Below, piece by piece: positions 22,801-34,906 of a stretch of 64,000 nt of DNA. Origin of the DNA: Atopsyche davidsoni (Eukaryota; Arthropoda; Insecta; Trichoptera; Hydrobiosidae). The translations under genes were made by a program, and so were the position numbers. How positions within the stretch are numbered: the stretch's first letter is position 1; every line of letters begins with the position of its first letter. The stretch spans positions 6,300,001 through 6,364,000 of the forward strand of contig JAILWY010000009.1 of the NCBI GenBank assembly GCA_022113835.1, read 5' to 3'. Below the pieces are notes generated by a model. That model ran no database searches. It had not been told where the DNA came from and saw only the letters and a list, made by a program, of their open reading frames with translations.

Positions 22801-25800
22801 CACAGTATGGGTGATATTAGTGAGAAGAATTGAAAATGCCAGTTTAAGTTTTAAAAGAAACTTTATTTTTAAAAAAGTACAGAGTTCACTCCCTATGAAG
22901 AGTATGCTATAATTTAGAATACACACCTTAAAGGCGGTTTTCGTTTGAGCCTTTTTCTTCAAGCAGTTGGGACAGCGCCACTCCACTCCTTTTTCCTCCA
23001 TTTCCTGACCCATGGCTTTGGTGACGTTGACACACTTGCCGTGGAACCAGTCCTCGCACAAATCACAGCAGATCATGAACCGATTGTTGTGGGGCTGTTT
23101 GCAGATACACCACAGCCTAAGAAAGCAATTAAATTACAACTCATAAGAATGTATAATAAATTAAATATGCGCAAGGAAAGGTGAAGTTATCACTTCAGAG
23201 CATATTGAGTGATAATACAAAATATACCTATCAGGGTCATCCTCTGAGTTCCAACTTTCATCCGACTCCAGAGCTTCCTCATCATCAAGTAGTGGCTGGC
23301 GTGCAGGGATAATAGCATCAGCAGGCTTGGCAGACTTTTTTTGACCAGGTTGAACTGTGTGCCGGGAAGTGACAGCAGAAACAGAAGCAGAAACAGAAGC
23401 AGAAGAAGAGGCAGTAATAGCAACAGCTTGCTTCAGGGCGGCCGCCTGTTTGATCGCTGCTGCTTGCTTAGCAGCTGCAGCCTGCGTGGCAGGAGTGGTA
23501 AGTTTCACAGGAGCAGGGGCAACCGGAGAAGTAACTTGCTCAACAAAAGAAGGGTTAAGGAGACTCTTCCGTTTTGATGAGCGAGTGGCCGGAGCTTCGA
23601 TCGGAGGTAGGGTTATCACTCTTCCATTACTTCTAACAATTTGGATCGGTTCTTTTCTTTGGACATTTACCTGCCCTGCAAGTATTTTTTCTGGTAATCG
23701 AGGAGGTCCCGAAGGGACAATCGAGTGATCCATCAGATCTCTCGTAATGGTATCATTTCCCTTTCCCAAAACTTGTTTGTCAATGACTTCCTGTAAATTT
23801 TCCGAACTCTGTACTAGGTGAGCAACGTGCATGAGAAGATCTTCGGATAGGCCCTCATCCTCGGGTTGAAGGGCAAGCATATCCAATCCAGGGGATAACG
23901 GACCAGTCAATGCAGCAGGACTTGCTAGTATGCCGCTGTCTACAGGGAGACTATCAGAAGCCTCGTGTTTATTTGTAACTCCAAGATCATCAGACATATT
24001 AACAAATATCCCAGGATTTGTATCTTGAAATAATTGCGTCAATTTCAAGTTTTCGAGTGGAGACATAATATACAAACTGTCTCTAGATGTTGTAGATTGT
24101 TGTCGACTTAGATTTTTGGATAGAGCCTTTGAACTTGTGTTAGCGTATGTTTTTGTTTCCGGTTTAAGTCCTTTTGTATTTCTTAAAATTTCTACATTTT
24201 TATCAGGTATAGGATTAGAGAGATTGTCCTCTTTGTCTGATTTTCTTAGTAGACTTTGAGGATGCTTTGTTATGTCTGGTGTTTTGGGAGTGTTCTTGGA
24301 ATCTGTAGAAACTCTTCGAAGAACATCTGGTGTTGAAAACAAGGAAGTCATGTCATTCAATAATGCAGTCATATGGGCTGGCGGCTTTCTGTCTTTTTTA
24401 GGAACAACTTTAACAACTTTTGGTGTCTCTTGCTTCAAATCTTGCTTAATGGAATCTTTTGTATTGTCACCATCAATTAATAATACCCTATCAGTTTTGC
24501 TTTCTGGGTTAGCGCCAGTCCCACTATCAAGATTCATAGTGTTCTTAATTTTTTTACCGATTATTTTTCGACTTTTTGAGAAAGTTTTAATTTTTATTGA
24601 CTTGCCATGTTTTAATTGGTCTACCATTTCCGGTGTGGGATTCTCTAGCATTGTATTTTTTTTTAATTCCAATTTTTTATTGAGCAATTTTTTAACATTT
24701 TTGCTCAAAAATGTTTTAGGTTTAACATTTTTCCCTTGAATTTTTCTTTTTGAAAGACTGTGGTAGTCAGAATCGGAATCGCGATCATCAGGTAAACTTT
24801 CACTAGAACTATCATCTGGTTTTTCATTTGAAATGTTTAATTTTCCTTCAGGGCCAATTAACGAATCATTATCGAGTTGGGGAATTTTTCCAGTTTCTAA
24901 TTTGTTAATATTAGGAGAGAGAGTAATATTGCCACCTGGAGTAATAAGAGTTTTTTTCAGAACATCGGATCCTTTTAGAACCATCCTCCCGTCTACAGTA
25001 TTAAGATTTAAAATCTTTTTACCCTTGGAAATAATTTTGTTTTCTAAAACTGTAATTTTTTTGGAGCTGGGAATAGGAGGACGTTGGACAGGAAGGAAGG
25101 CGTCTGTGGCTCCCACGGCAGCTTCTTCAAAAGTTACTTGATTATTTTGAGAGTGAGCTTTTTGGCCCGGGGATGTTAACGGTGTATAACAGTGATCGTT
25201 TTGAAAGCCTATAAGAAATGATTCTCTGGAGATTGAAAGTTCCGATAAAATGTCTTGAGGAACACCTAAAACAAAACGATACATTATGTACCATGACCAA
25301 TTATGTAAAATAAGTTTAAATATAATTTTTCATACCTGAATGGAATGATTCGCATGCATTGGGATCATAGAAAGCATCAACGGTAATATTAACATGTTGG
25401 ATGGAGTCATCATCCGAGCTGTGGTCGCTGGCTCCCTCTGGTTTCCCATCTTCGTCAATGTGTACTACACCCACTGATGTATTTTCATATTTTTTTTCAT
25501 CTGTTGAATGGTTAGATACAATATTATGAATACATTCATCCACAAAACAAGTGACAATAAAAATAATTTTTATCTTGGAATATCCCTTACCATAATTATA
25601 ATTACCATATTACTAATAATTATTAACAATAAATATAAGTTAAACACCAAAACATTACTATAGTGAAATAAGAAAACTTACATTAATCGGGCCAAGCTAT
25701 ATTTTAGCAAAGTCGGTTGGCTGTAAGCTTTAATAATATATGTTTGTAAAATTTAATAACACAATTATAAATAACAATAGACCAAACTAATCAAAAACAG

Positions 25801-26140
25801 TATTGTGAAAAGTATTAACTTAACTGAGTAGCTATAGATATAAAGATGAGAATGTTTAAAATTAATTTTACAGAATATTGCGCATTACATTCAATAATTG
25901 TATTACAAAATTATATCAATATAGTGCTTGATTCTATAATTTTGGAAGCAATGATATACAAAAAAATCCACTAAAATAAGGAGATTAGAAATTTAATAAC
26001 AACTAACCAATTATTGACTGAAGAACACCTTTTTCTAGAGATAAACGTCCATCCTGATTGACAAAAACGACAATTTTATTGTCCGACTGTGCCTTTTTCC
26101 CACTTATATCTGCATAGCTGGTAATAATAGTGTTAGACAT
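16852..26140 (-). CDS. PHD finger / TFIIS-M / SPOC protein, PPS-DIDO1-PHF3 family (17 exons, 1979 aa)
   Basis: Nuclear protein expected to read histone H3 tails and dock on Pol II to couple transcription and RNA processing; the fly homologue is PPS (protein partner of Sans-fille). Exons, 5' to 3': 26140-26008, 25500-25336, 25265-23228, 23116-22927, 22602-22330, 22250-21867, 21788-21447, 21358-21206, 21134-20959, 20878-20516, 20447-20197, 20065-19950, 18668-18460, 18375-18168, 18081-17898, 17790-17582 and 17397-16852. The sum is 5940 nt and the frame closes. The order is: disordered N-terminus; PHD finger (about 780-832, C4HC3, WCICKQPHNNRFMICC); a small Cys/His cluster (CIVCKKAARASSIYC); TFIIS central domain (about 1085-1215); Ser/Arg-rich stretch (about 1285-1405); SPOC (about 1507-1660, from VWNGCVSMIDV to HLLLGIIVRQR); short coiled coil; Pro-rich tail ending GMEDQD. 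The first two junctions and the GTTTGT donor at 22329 are the least certain. The intron before exon 13 carries a piggyBac insertion. Confidence 0.9.
18697..19746 (+). mobile_element. Decayed piggyBac-type transposon in an intron of the PHD/SPOC gene
   Basis: A 1050-bp element flanked by TTAA at 18693-18696 and 19747-19750. Termini are CCCTTTGCACTC and, inverted, CCCTTTTCACTC (11 of 12). On the plus strand, around 19384-19535, a frame encodes a cysteine-rich tail with CMVCSNRNVPGGRR, TFYCETCERKPGPHPGEF and a final KKYHTK, the C-terminal zinc-binding domain of piggyBac transposases. Most of the catalytic region is missing. Two palindromes (18711-18731 and 18755-18775), each reading ATGTCGAGCTGG then CTCGACAT, follow the left tip. 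The left end lies only 25 bp from the start of a SPOC exon. Confidence 0.9.
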
Positions 26141-27908
26141 TGCAGTGGTGGGTTACTGTAAAATAAACAATCATGCATCAGTAGAACTGTATAAAATTAA
26201 GTCCTTATAGTCATTCCATCACAAAAGTCATCCTACTATACAATTGAATTGAAGACTTCAAGTACCTAGTATATACTAGCTTTTATTGCAAACGAAGCTG
26301 CAAAATACCAAAATATGTTGAAATATCGATTATTAGGCATTTTAAAATATAAGAATAATGTATAAAAAAGTAATATTGCTGATAATTATATATATTGTTT
26401 ACAGATTAAAAAAGGTGGGAAAATATCACATTGGTGCCAACGTTTCTGAAATAATAAGCGAATTTCTCGAAATAAACACTATCAACGACAAAAATAAAAT
26501 TTACATACTATAAAAATTATTGACTAAAATGAAAAGACTATATTCAAGCAGTTGTTTTAATTGTGATAAATTTTATTGCACGAAAGCATTGGCCGCCATT
26601 TTGGTAGAATAGAAGCGTCAATACGCCAACACAAATTGACTAATTTTTCCGTAACTTACCCTCATTTGGTTAGATTTTTGGTTTTATTTCATTGTTATTT
26701 TTTTCTTTTAAGTTTAAAACTTAATTCATAGCTCTAACCATCAATATTCATCAGAAAAAGCCATTTGTGACACATAAAAAAACGCGTTCTGATCATGCCA
26801 TAGATTTTTAAATGTGTAATAAAAACATTTGGTACCAAAGACAATATAAAATATTTAATATATTTTATCAAAATATGATTCAAGTTTTAGGTGTCGACAT
26901 ATAATAAAAGGTGTAATCTTAGTAATCAAAAATAAAAAATAAAAAATAATAATAAAGACCAATTATATAAATAATTCAAGTATAAAGTAATAAATAAATT
27001 ACACGCTAATTAAAATTAAAATATAATATCGATACTTAACGATACTACTACGATAAATCCATATTTTATTTTTTTAAATCAGACAATAAAAATTTTGAGT
27101 AACCACAGTAAACTTATAATTGAAACGTATATTTTTGGTATGTTTCTTTTGTGTAAAAATTATTGTAACCGTTACATGATATTTTTTTAGACTACTTTTA
27201 AATTAAGTTTATTGTTAATCGTGGATTTACAATAAATAATTTAAAAAGTGAATAACTAAATAAATCGCTACTTAAAACAAATCACCTATAAATATGAAAG
27301 GAAGTTATAATATTAGGCGATATTTCTTGTAACCTTGCCACTGAAAATGAAATCATTGAAAAAACAATGAATTTCAATTTTCTCGGACTGCATCCTTTGC
27401 ACAAAATAAATTGACAACCAAAAAATCTTAATTCTGGTTTTACTTTTGTGGTGTTATGATTTTTAGCGGCAGTTTAATCGTGAAATACGACGAAAAGATT
27501 GTCTCGACATGCTTTGACACAAAACGCCATATTTCGAGCAATAAGAATTCTGATCTTTAAGACAATATAATTTTAAAGGAACCGCCAGAGATGATATAGA
27601 TACTATTACATTGGGATCGTGGTCAGACGAAATTATATTTTTTTTATTCCACTAATATACTGGAAGATTATAATTTTTGTGTATAAATATGATTACAATA
27701 AAAGGTTATATTTTTAATATTGCACCCAAAGCTCTATGAAGAGATTCTCTCTCACTTGTCATTGCTTGTTGGCTATGATCTGTAGGAATAAAATTGATAA
27801 ATATTTCCTGGCTGTCACTTTTCTGTTTGCCAATTTACATCTTATTTTTGACTGCAGTGTCAATGCTTATTAGTTAATGTTAATGCGTTTTAAAGCGTCA
27901 AGAGTATT
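26141..27908. promoter_or_regulatory. Shared upstream region of the divergent PHD/SPOC and hook genes
   Basis: 1.77 kb between the two start codons, AT-rich. A GCCGCCATTTTGG motif at about 26591 resembles the YY1/Pho-type element often found just inside transcription starts, and ACGCCATATTTCG occurs near 27521 on the hook side. No TATA box can be assigned. The two promoters are probably separate within this stretch. Confidence 0.4.
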
Positions 27909-30900
27909 ATGGAAATTAATCAATCGAGTTTGTGCGACAATCTAGTAAAATGGCTAAGAACCCTAAATCTTGGGACTGCCCACGACTCTGCCAACGGTAT
28001 GATAATTTTTTTGATTTTCGCCTTTCATTTGTTCATATTATGGATAATTGTTTGTCTTTTAAAAGTTATCTTTAATATTAATCTTTACATATAGTTATGT
28101 TATCTATTATTGTAATACGTTATTACTAAATATGAAAACATGGCTAATTCATTATATTGCTTAATTTACCTGTATGGGCGTGAATACCATATGTTCAGGG
28201 TCGATGAGCATTGTTAAATGAGTAAGATAGAGATTAATTTCGACTTTGGAAGCTAATAATTTTAGAATATATCATTTACTAGAAAGATTTTAAAAAACCC
28301 ACCTAAAATCATAATATAATGTATCATTATTATCACCAAAAGACCAATAGATAGAACCTATATAAACTTTGTGCAAAAAAAAGGTTGAAAACCTATGCAT
28401 TCAATGCAAATGTAGTAACATTATTTTTTAAAAAAATATTTACTGGAAATGCATAGTAATAAATCTAGATACTATTTTTTTTAATTATAAAATTGTGAAT
28501 AAGCAGGCATTTTTTGTAGCAATCTAAAATCTGATATATTCAGTATAATAATCTAACATAATCTAATCAGTAAAATAAATTGATTAAACGAAATTTTGTA
28601 TTATTACACATATAGGGGTGTGCTATAAGTACACAAATTTATATATATATATAAATATGTATATAAATGTTTTTTTTTAATTTTAAAATTTAAATAAACT
28701 TATTTAAGATATGTTTGATGGAGTGCTGATGGCAGAAGCATTAACCCAAATAGCTCCAGAATTTTTTACTCCTGGATGGAATTCTAAGATAAAACCTGAC
28801 GTGGGGAGTAATTGGAGACTGAAAGTTAGCAATCTAAAAAAAATTGTTGAACGAATTATAGGTGAGTCAATATTTTTTTTGGTTATTCATATTTTTGCTA
28901 TAGGTGTATGTATGATGCATGACTTGATGCTTGCTTGTCTGTAGACAAGCCTTATATATGCTTCTATTTTAAATGATTTATATATAAAATTTTGAAATTA
29001 AAAATCTTAAGTATTGAAATTGAATGTTATTTTTATGATAAAAATATCATATATATATATTTTTTTAACTATCCTTTTTTTTGCTCAATTTATATTTAAT
29101 GAAATATGACTTTTACAGATTACTATCAAGATGAGCTGAGTCTCAATTTGATTGACTTTCCTAAACCAGATGTAGGGAAAATAGCTGAGAAGGGAGATAT
29201 AAATGAATTATGTAGATTGTTGCAGCTTATTCTCGGTAAGATAATTTTTTATTTATTTAATAAATACATGAATTTAGTATTGTCATTACGTTTCATTAAT
29301 TCATGTAAATGTCAGGAGAACTACCATTGTATCGGACGTCGACTTACTTAATCTTCGGAATTTACGCTTTAAAGTGCCCATGTGCATAGCTTATGAAAAA
29401 TACCGACCTTCTGGGGTTTACGACGGTGTATTTGTTTTGTTTATTGTTTGACAGGGCCGCTAAAAGGTGTTTTCCCCCAGAAGGGTGCAGGGGAGGTCCC
29501 AGGGCTATTGTTACCAAATATGCAGTAATCCTTTTGGGTTAAATTTGTGATTTAAATTGCCATCTGTGTTTACATCTGGCATTCCTAACTGTTGTATTTT
29601 CATGTTATGAAGTGTGCATATAAGGCTTCGGCCGCCCTAATAATGTCAGTACAGAGAACAACTCGTTTGGGTGACCATCTCCCGTCACTGCGACCTACCT
29701 TTATAGCTATCAGCGAGCAAAGCCGAGCGTCAAAACTCAAGCTCCCTGCGCTTGATGCTGAGCTGAAAGATAGGTCGCACAGATCCCTGAATCCAAGGCC
29801 TATCAAATAAATTACAGTCTTTGTGCGAGATACGTTCCGTACAACCATGATATGTGATTATAGGAAATAATTTTATTAAAAAAACAACTTAATTTCTCTC
29901 TCTCATCCTAGGTTAGGATTTATTTGTGCATAATGTATATAATGTTGCATTGTTAGTCTTAAATATTTGATTTTTTAAATAGGAAAATTAATGAACCAAT
30001 GAAACATGTTTACTTGGATATAATTTTAATATGGCCTCTTATTTTGTGTGCATGTAGGAAAAACATATATTTTAATAATATGTAAGTTTTGTGAGTTGAT
30101 TATTATTATAAATTATTATTTTAGGTTGTGCTGTGAACTGTGAACAAAAGCAAGAATACATCACTAGAATAATGGAACTGGAGGTTTCATGCCAAAGATC
30201 TATAATGCAAGCTATCCAGGTAAAAAAGAATAATAAAATATTTGAATGTAATAAATGGATAATTTTTTAAAGAAATACTGTAGATAAATTAAATTTATGA
30301 GAATCTTGTACTTATTACTGAAAAAAACTTATTGAGCGAGATATATGCTGAAATAGAAGTAGGATTTATTTTTAAAGAAGTGGTTTACCCACTGTTCTCA
30401 TTGAAGAAACTTTAATAATTTTGTTAAACATGGATAAAATAAAAAGTATTTGTGCTGGATTGTAGGAACTGGAAATGTGTATTCATAGTCGCAACCGGTC
30501 TAGCATGAGCCTCGAACTGACTAACGTGGCCCGTTTACAATCAGACTTGGAGGCTAGGGACGCTCTTGCACAGCGTTGTCATGAATTGGATCTTCAGGTA
30601 TTACTTTCTATAAATGATATCTAAATTGACTGAAACTAAGGTATATGGAAAGTAAATATTATTATTATTATTCTAGAACAGTAAATATATCATGTAATTA
30701 AAATTGACTGAAGAGTTGTACTCCAGAGATGTAGTGTACTTGCATGTTGAATTAATTTTTCCAAAAAAACTTGCATCTTTTATTCTAAAATAGATAATAA
30801 AATAACAGAGATGTTAATGGATCTTTTGGAAGTTAATGTAGTTTGTTTAGTATTTACTGATAATTACACATGTTAATTTTTAACAAATCATTTGATAGGT

Positions 30901-33196
30901 GAAAGTGTTGACTGAAGAAAAAATGATAATCCTGAATGAAAACCAAAAGCTTCAAGCTAAGCTACAGGAGGGAGTCGGCAATATTTCCGAGTTAGTGGAT
31001 GACTGTGGAGATTCAATCGGACCAGCCTTGTCGGGGACAGTACGCTACAATGATATGCGGAGGCAGGTGGAACTGTTGAAGGATGAACTGTTCAAAGCCG
31101 AAACCACCCGGGATGATTACAAGGCCAAAACACAGATTCAAGACAAAGAACTGCTACTCTTACACGGTAGACTCGACGAATTACAAGTATGTACATATTT
31201 TTTATATTTTAATTTCATTTGAATTATCTATTGTTGTATTATATGTTTTAAATATTTTGTAGGTGGCTGCTTCTGAGGCTGCTCATCTTAAGGATGAAGT
31301 GGATGCTCTTAGAGAGTCTGCTGACCGTGTGTCCAACTATGAAGCCACAATAGAATCATATAAAAAGCGAATGGAGGAATTTGTTGATCTAAAAAAACAA
31401 GTGAAACTCTTGGAGGAAAAAAATGTGGAACATGTCCAAAGAAGTATTGAACACGAGGAAGAGTCCAAGCGTCTCATTATGCTAAAAAATCAGCTTGAAA
31501 TTTATAAGAAACAGGTATATTTCTGACTAAATATTTTTTTAGACATCAAAATTTCTATAGATTCATGTATACTTATGTTTTCTTATATTTTGTCTGTTTA
31601 TTTGAATTGTAGGTAACTGATCTTAGTGAAAAATGGGACTCAGAAATCTCTAAAGCAGATAAATTAGAAATTGAAAATAAAAAGGTTAACACAAAAATTT
31701 TATCCCTGCAAAGAGAAAGAGATTATTTGCTGAAAGATAGAGACACTCTTAAGGAGACTTACGAGGAGCTTCGCTGCTCCCATCTACAGACCAGCGGTAA
31801 TTTGTTTTACTCATAAGTTAAACTATAATTATAACCATATACATAACTCATAACTTTTTCAAAAATATTTATTTTTTGATTTTTAGGAAGTAACGAAGAT
31901 AGTGTTTCCCGTGAACTAATGCCATCTGATTTGAAAGAACGCCTCATAAGATTGGAACATGAAAATAAAATATTGCGACAGAATCAAGAATCACTGGGGG
32001 ATCAAGCTTCAGTGCAGGTATTCTTTTCGGCTTCACATTGACTCATAAATTCGCCTGAGTAAAATTTTGACGTTATTATTTCACTGTCAAATTTTATGCG
32101 TTCATGTTTTAGGCTTTGCTGGAAGATTTAGAAAAAAGATTAGAAAAGCAAAGAACATTAAATCGGGAGGCCAATAAGAAAATAATGCAAATGGAAGCGA
32201 GTCTGGAAGAAGCTAAAAGTACAGCTATCGGGGAAGCAAGCCAAAAGAACCACCATGTGCAGGTTGAATTGAAAATGGTAGAAGACAACCAAAGGAAAAG
32301 TAATAGATTTTATTTTATTTTGGAAGTCATATGCTTCGAATATTATTCTTTTACAAAATTGATAATGGCCATCAACACCAGTTAACCAAGATTTTTCAAT
32401 ATAAGTTAAATATTTATTGTTTTCTTATAACTGGTAAATTTTCAGGTGCGCAAATCGAAGAACTTACAGCTTCTTTGCAACTGGAAAAGCAGAAATCAAA
32501 AGTTCTTCAAGAAAATTTAAATCAAAAAGAAACCGATTTATTGGCAACTGAAGATAGATATAGGAAATGCATTGATAAAGCTAAAGAAGTCATTAAGACG
32601 CTTGATCCAAGGACAACCGGTAATTAAACAAAATAGCATTGTCCCTTATAAGTCAGGTTTATAGATGGCCATGTTCACAAACTTTGGCGGCCAATATTAA
32701 TAATAGATAATGTTGAGTTTCATGAACAAATAATGTTTGGAATGCACTCGTCTAAGATCCAGTTTAGTTGGTATACTTGAATCAGCCCACCTCTCCGAAC
32801 TGGCATAGAGTCAGTTACTAATGGAGTTAAGTTAAACTGTGGTTTGTCAATGATGACTGTAGCTGTAATATGGTGTTTGTATTTACAGGGCAACAATCCC
32901 TAAGCGACATGACACTACTGAATAGCAGACTAAGTGAGAAAATGGCGGCAGTGGCAGGTGCTGGTGCAGGGCCTGCTCGTGGGGCTCGTGTTGCACCCAC
33001 TTCATCGACAGGCCCGGATGCCATGAAGGAAGGAGAGGAGAAACTCATCACATCAGCGTTCTTCAAGTTAGGGGTAGCGTGCCACAGAGACGCCGTAGAC
33101 CAGAGATTCGCTCTTCTCAGTGCTGGGCAGAGTTTTCTGGCTAGACAGCGTCAGGCAGCTCCAAGGAAACCGATACATTCATTTAGGACAAAGTAA
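27909..33196 (+). CDS. hook: Hook, microtubule/dynein adaptor with N-terminal Hook domain and coiled coils (12 exons, 702 aa)
   Basis: Cytoplasmic adaptor linking endosomal cargo to dynein and microtubules. Exons are 27909-27996, 28709-28861, 29119-29235, 30125-30219, 30466-30597, 30899-31186, 31263-31514, 31613-31796, 31887-32017, 32113-32299, 32446-32619 and 32889-33196. All junctions are GT-AG and the total is 2109 nt in frame. Residues 1-160 form the calponin-like Hook domain ([63 protein letters not shown]). From about 165 to 600 the protein is almost all charged heptad coiled coil. The C-terminal region ([19 protein letters not shown]) is the cargo-binding end. Length is close to the 679-aa fly protein. 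Polyadenylation hexamers occur at 33341 and 34740. Confidence 0.96.
29290..29850. other. Unidentified higher-GC block in a hook intron
   Basis: Between hook exons 3 and 4 a roughly 500-bp stretch is markedly less AT-rich than the rest of the intron. It holds short open frames on both strands (for example 29592-29810 plus), but none resembles a known protein. It looks like an old insertion (SINE, LINE tail or processed copy), but I see no clear ends or target duplication. Confidence 0.3.
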
Positions 33197-34170
33197 TATA
33201 TTTTTATTTTATTTCTATGACAAAAATATTTTCAATCCTTTGTACGATCACATTTTGATGTGAAATATTAATTAAATACCACCTTGCCTTATTGTAAGCT
33301 ATAGAGTAAATTATTATTAATTTACTAAATTAGTTTCTACAATAAATTGACTATTAAATAGCAAACATCCTTAAATGTACACCGTTAATCAGAAAAGTTA
33401 AACATAATTTTAAAGTTGACACAAAACTTATATTATGATAATGTGCATTACATATTTATATGTTAATTGATTAATTTTAATTATCACTGACATTGCACCT
33501 AGCACGAAATCAAATAATTGTATTAAGTTTTATTTTTGTTTGTTAAAAATTTTTGTTAATGGATCGTATCATATTGTATGTAAAAATATTTTTGTATTAT
33601 GTTAATTATTTTTTTTAATCGAATGCATGTTGACAAGTTAAGTAAGCCAAAGTTTTTTAGCTGTGGATATTTTTTAGTACTTAGTGAAAAAATGTATTCC
33701 TTTTAAATTTATCATTTTATTATCGTAAGATAAGAGCACTTCAGGTTTTGTGGTACATTTAAGGATACATTAGGAAATGAATATTTTTTGAAAAGTGAAA
33801 ATGTGCAAAGAATTTTTAACGTTGACTGCTACACTGCCTATATCTTTTAAACGGTTTTTTTTTTACTAGTATCAAATACATATAGATCTTAATCTGTTTT
33901 CACATTGAAATTATTTTGATCACTATATATTGCCATGCCTATATTGGAAGGTCCTGTTGTAATTTAATATTGATGAGCCAGTCTATGGAGAAATGTCTTG
34001 TGAAGATAGCTACTCTTGCAGTTTGCATTGTTATTTAAATGCTGTATGTTGCGGTTTGATGCAGTCAGTTTCCTCAACTTCAAGTATTTTTTTTTAGATG
34101 TCTTCAGTTGTTTCTTTGGTTTTGCTGGGAAATAATGGCAAAATAATGATAACAATTTAAGCATCTACAC

Positions 34171-34366
34171 CAGATGTGTCAAACTCAATTTTGCAGAGGG
34201 CCATATATTAAATTTAGTATGTGTAGGCGGGCCAGATTCAAATAAAATAAGTCTAAAAGCTATAAAAAACATGATTCTTCTTTCTTTGACACATTGGGAT
34301 CGCGGGCCGTATTGATACGGCTCGGGGGCCGGATGCGGCCCGCGGGCCGTATCTTTGACATGACTG
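34171..34366. mobile_element. 196-bp hAT MITE downstream of hook
   Basis: The ends CAGATGTGTCAAA and, inverted, CAGTCATGTCAAA are flanked by a perfect 8-bp duplication ATCTACAC at 34163-34170 and 34367-34374. The right half is very GC-rich with nested palindromes of GGCCCGCGGGCC type. It lies inside the long hook 3' UTR if the distal polyadenylation signal at 34740 is used. Confidence 0.9.
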
Positions 34367-34906
34367 ATCTACACCATTGTTCGATTGTGTAAGGCTATAA
34401 GTCTAAATTACTTGTTTGAATATACTTCCAGGCAGAGTTGCAGTTGTCTGTATTAAAAATGTTGGTAAAAACTTATGATAGTGACTTTCAGTTAAGATAC
34501 TTCTTTCAAAGTATTACGTTATTTCAAGTTGAGAAACTTGTATTTGTGTTAATTATAAATTTTACGAGGAATGTGTATGTCATGTGAAATTTTATTGTGA
34601 AGATATTTTGCTCTATGGACGTGGATTTTGAACTGTGTTAATTTTAAACAATGTATTATATTTATGATGTTTAATCTACAATAGATACATCTTTACAATG
34701 TTATGGCAAATTATAACTGTAAAACTAAAAAGAAACTATAATAAATTAATATATTTTCAATACACAATGAAGACTTTTTTGTTTGAATTAAATTAACTGT
34801 GCATGTCGTGCTCTGGTTTTCTATACCAATCTACTTATTTGATCAAAGCTGATATACATGGGATGAATTTTAATATTCATATTCAGTGTTATTTGATAGC
34901 CTAACC

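Noticed and set aside
23161..23228. Extension of the long PHD/SPOC exon past the donor at 23228
   Set aside because: The open frame continues by chance. The GTATAT donor and the perfect phase into the PHD exon at 23116 show the exon ends at 23228.
25501..25543. Start codon at 25543 or a longer exon 2 of the PHD/SPOC gene
   Set aside because: The open frame upstream lacks an acceptor in the right phase. The acceptor ending at 25501 joins exon 1 exactly in frame.
29592..29810. 72-aa ORF inside a hook intron
   Set aside because: Opposing open frames overlap it and no motif is present. It probably belongs to an old insertion, not a gene.
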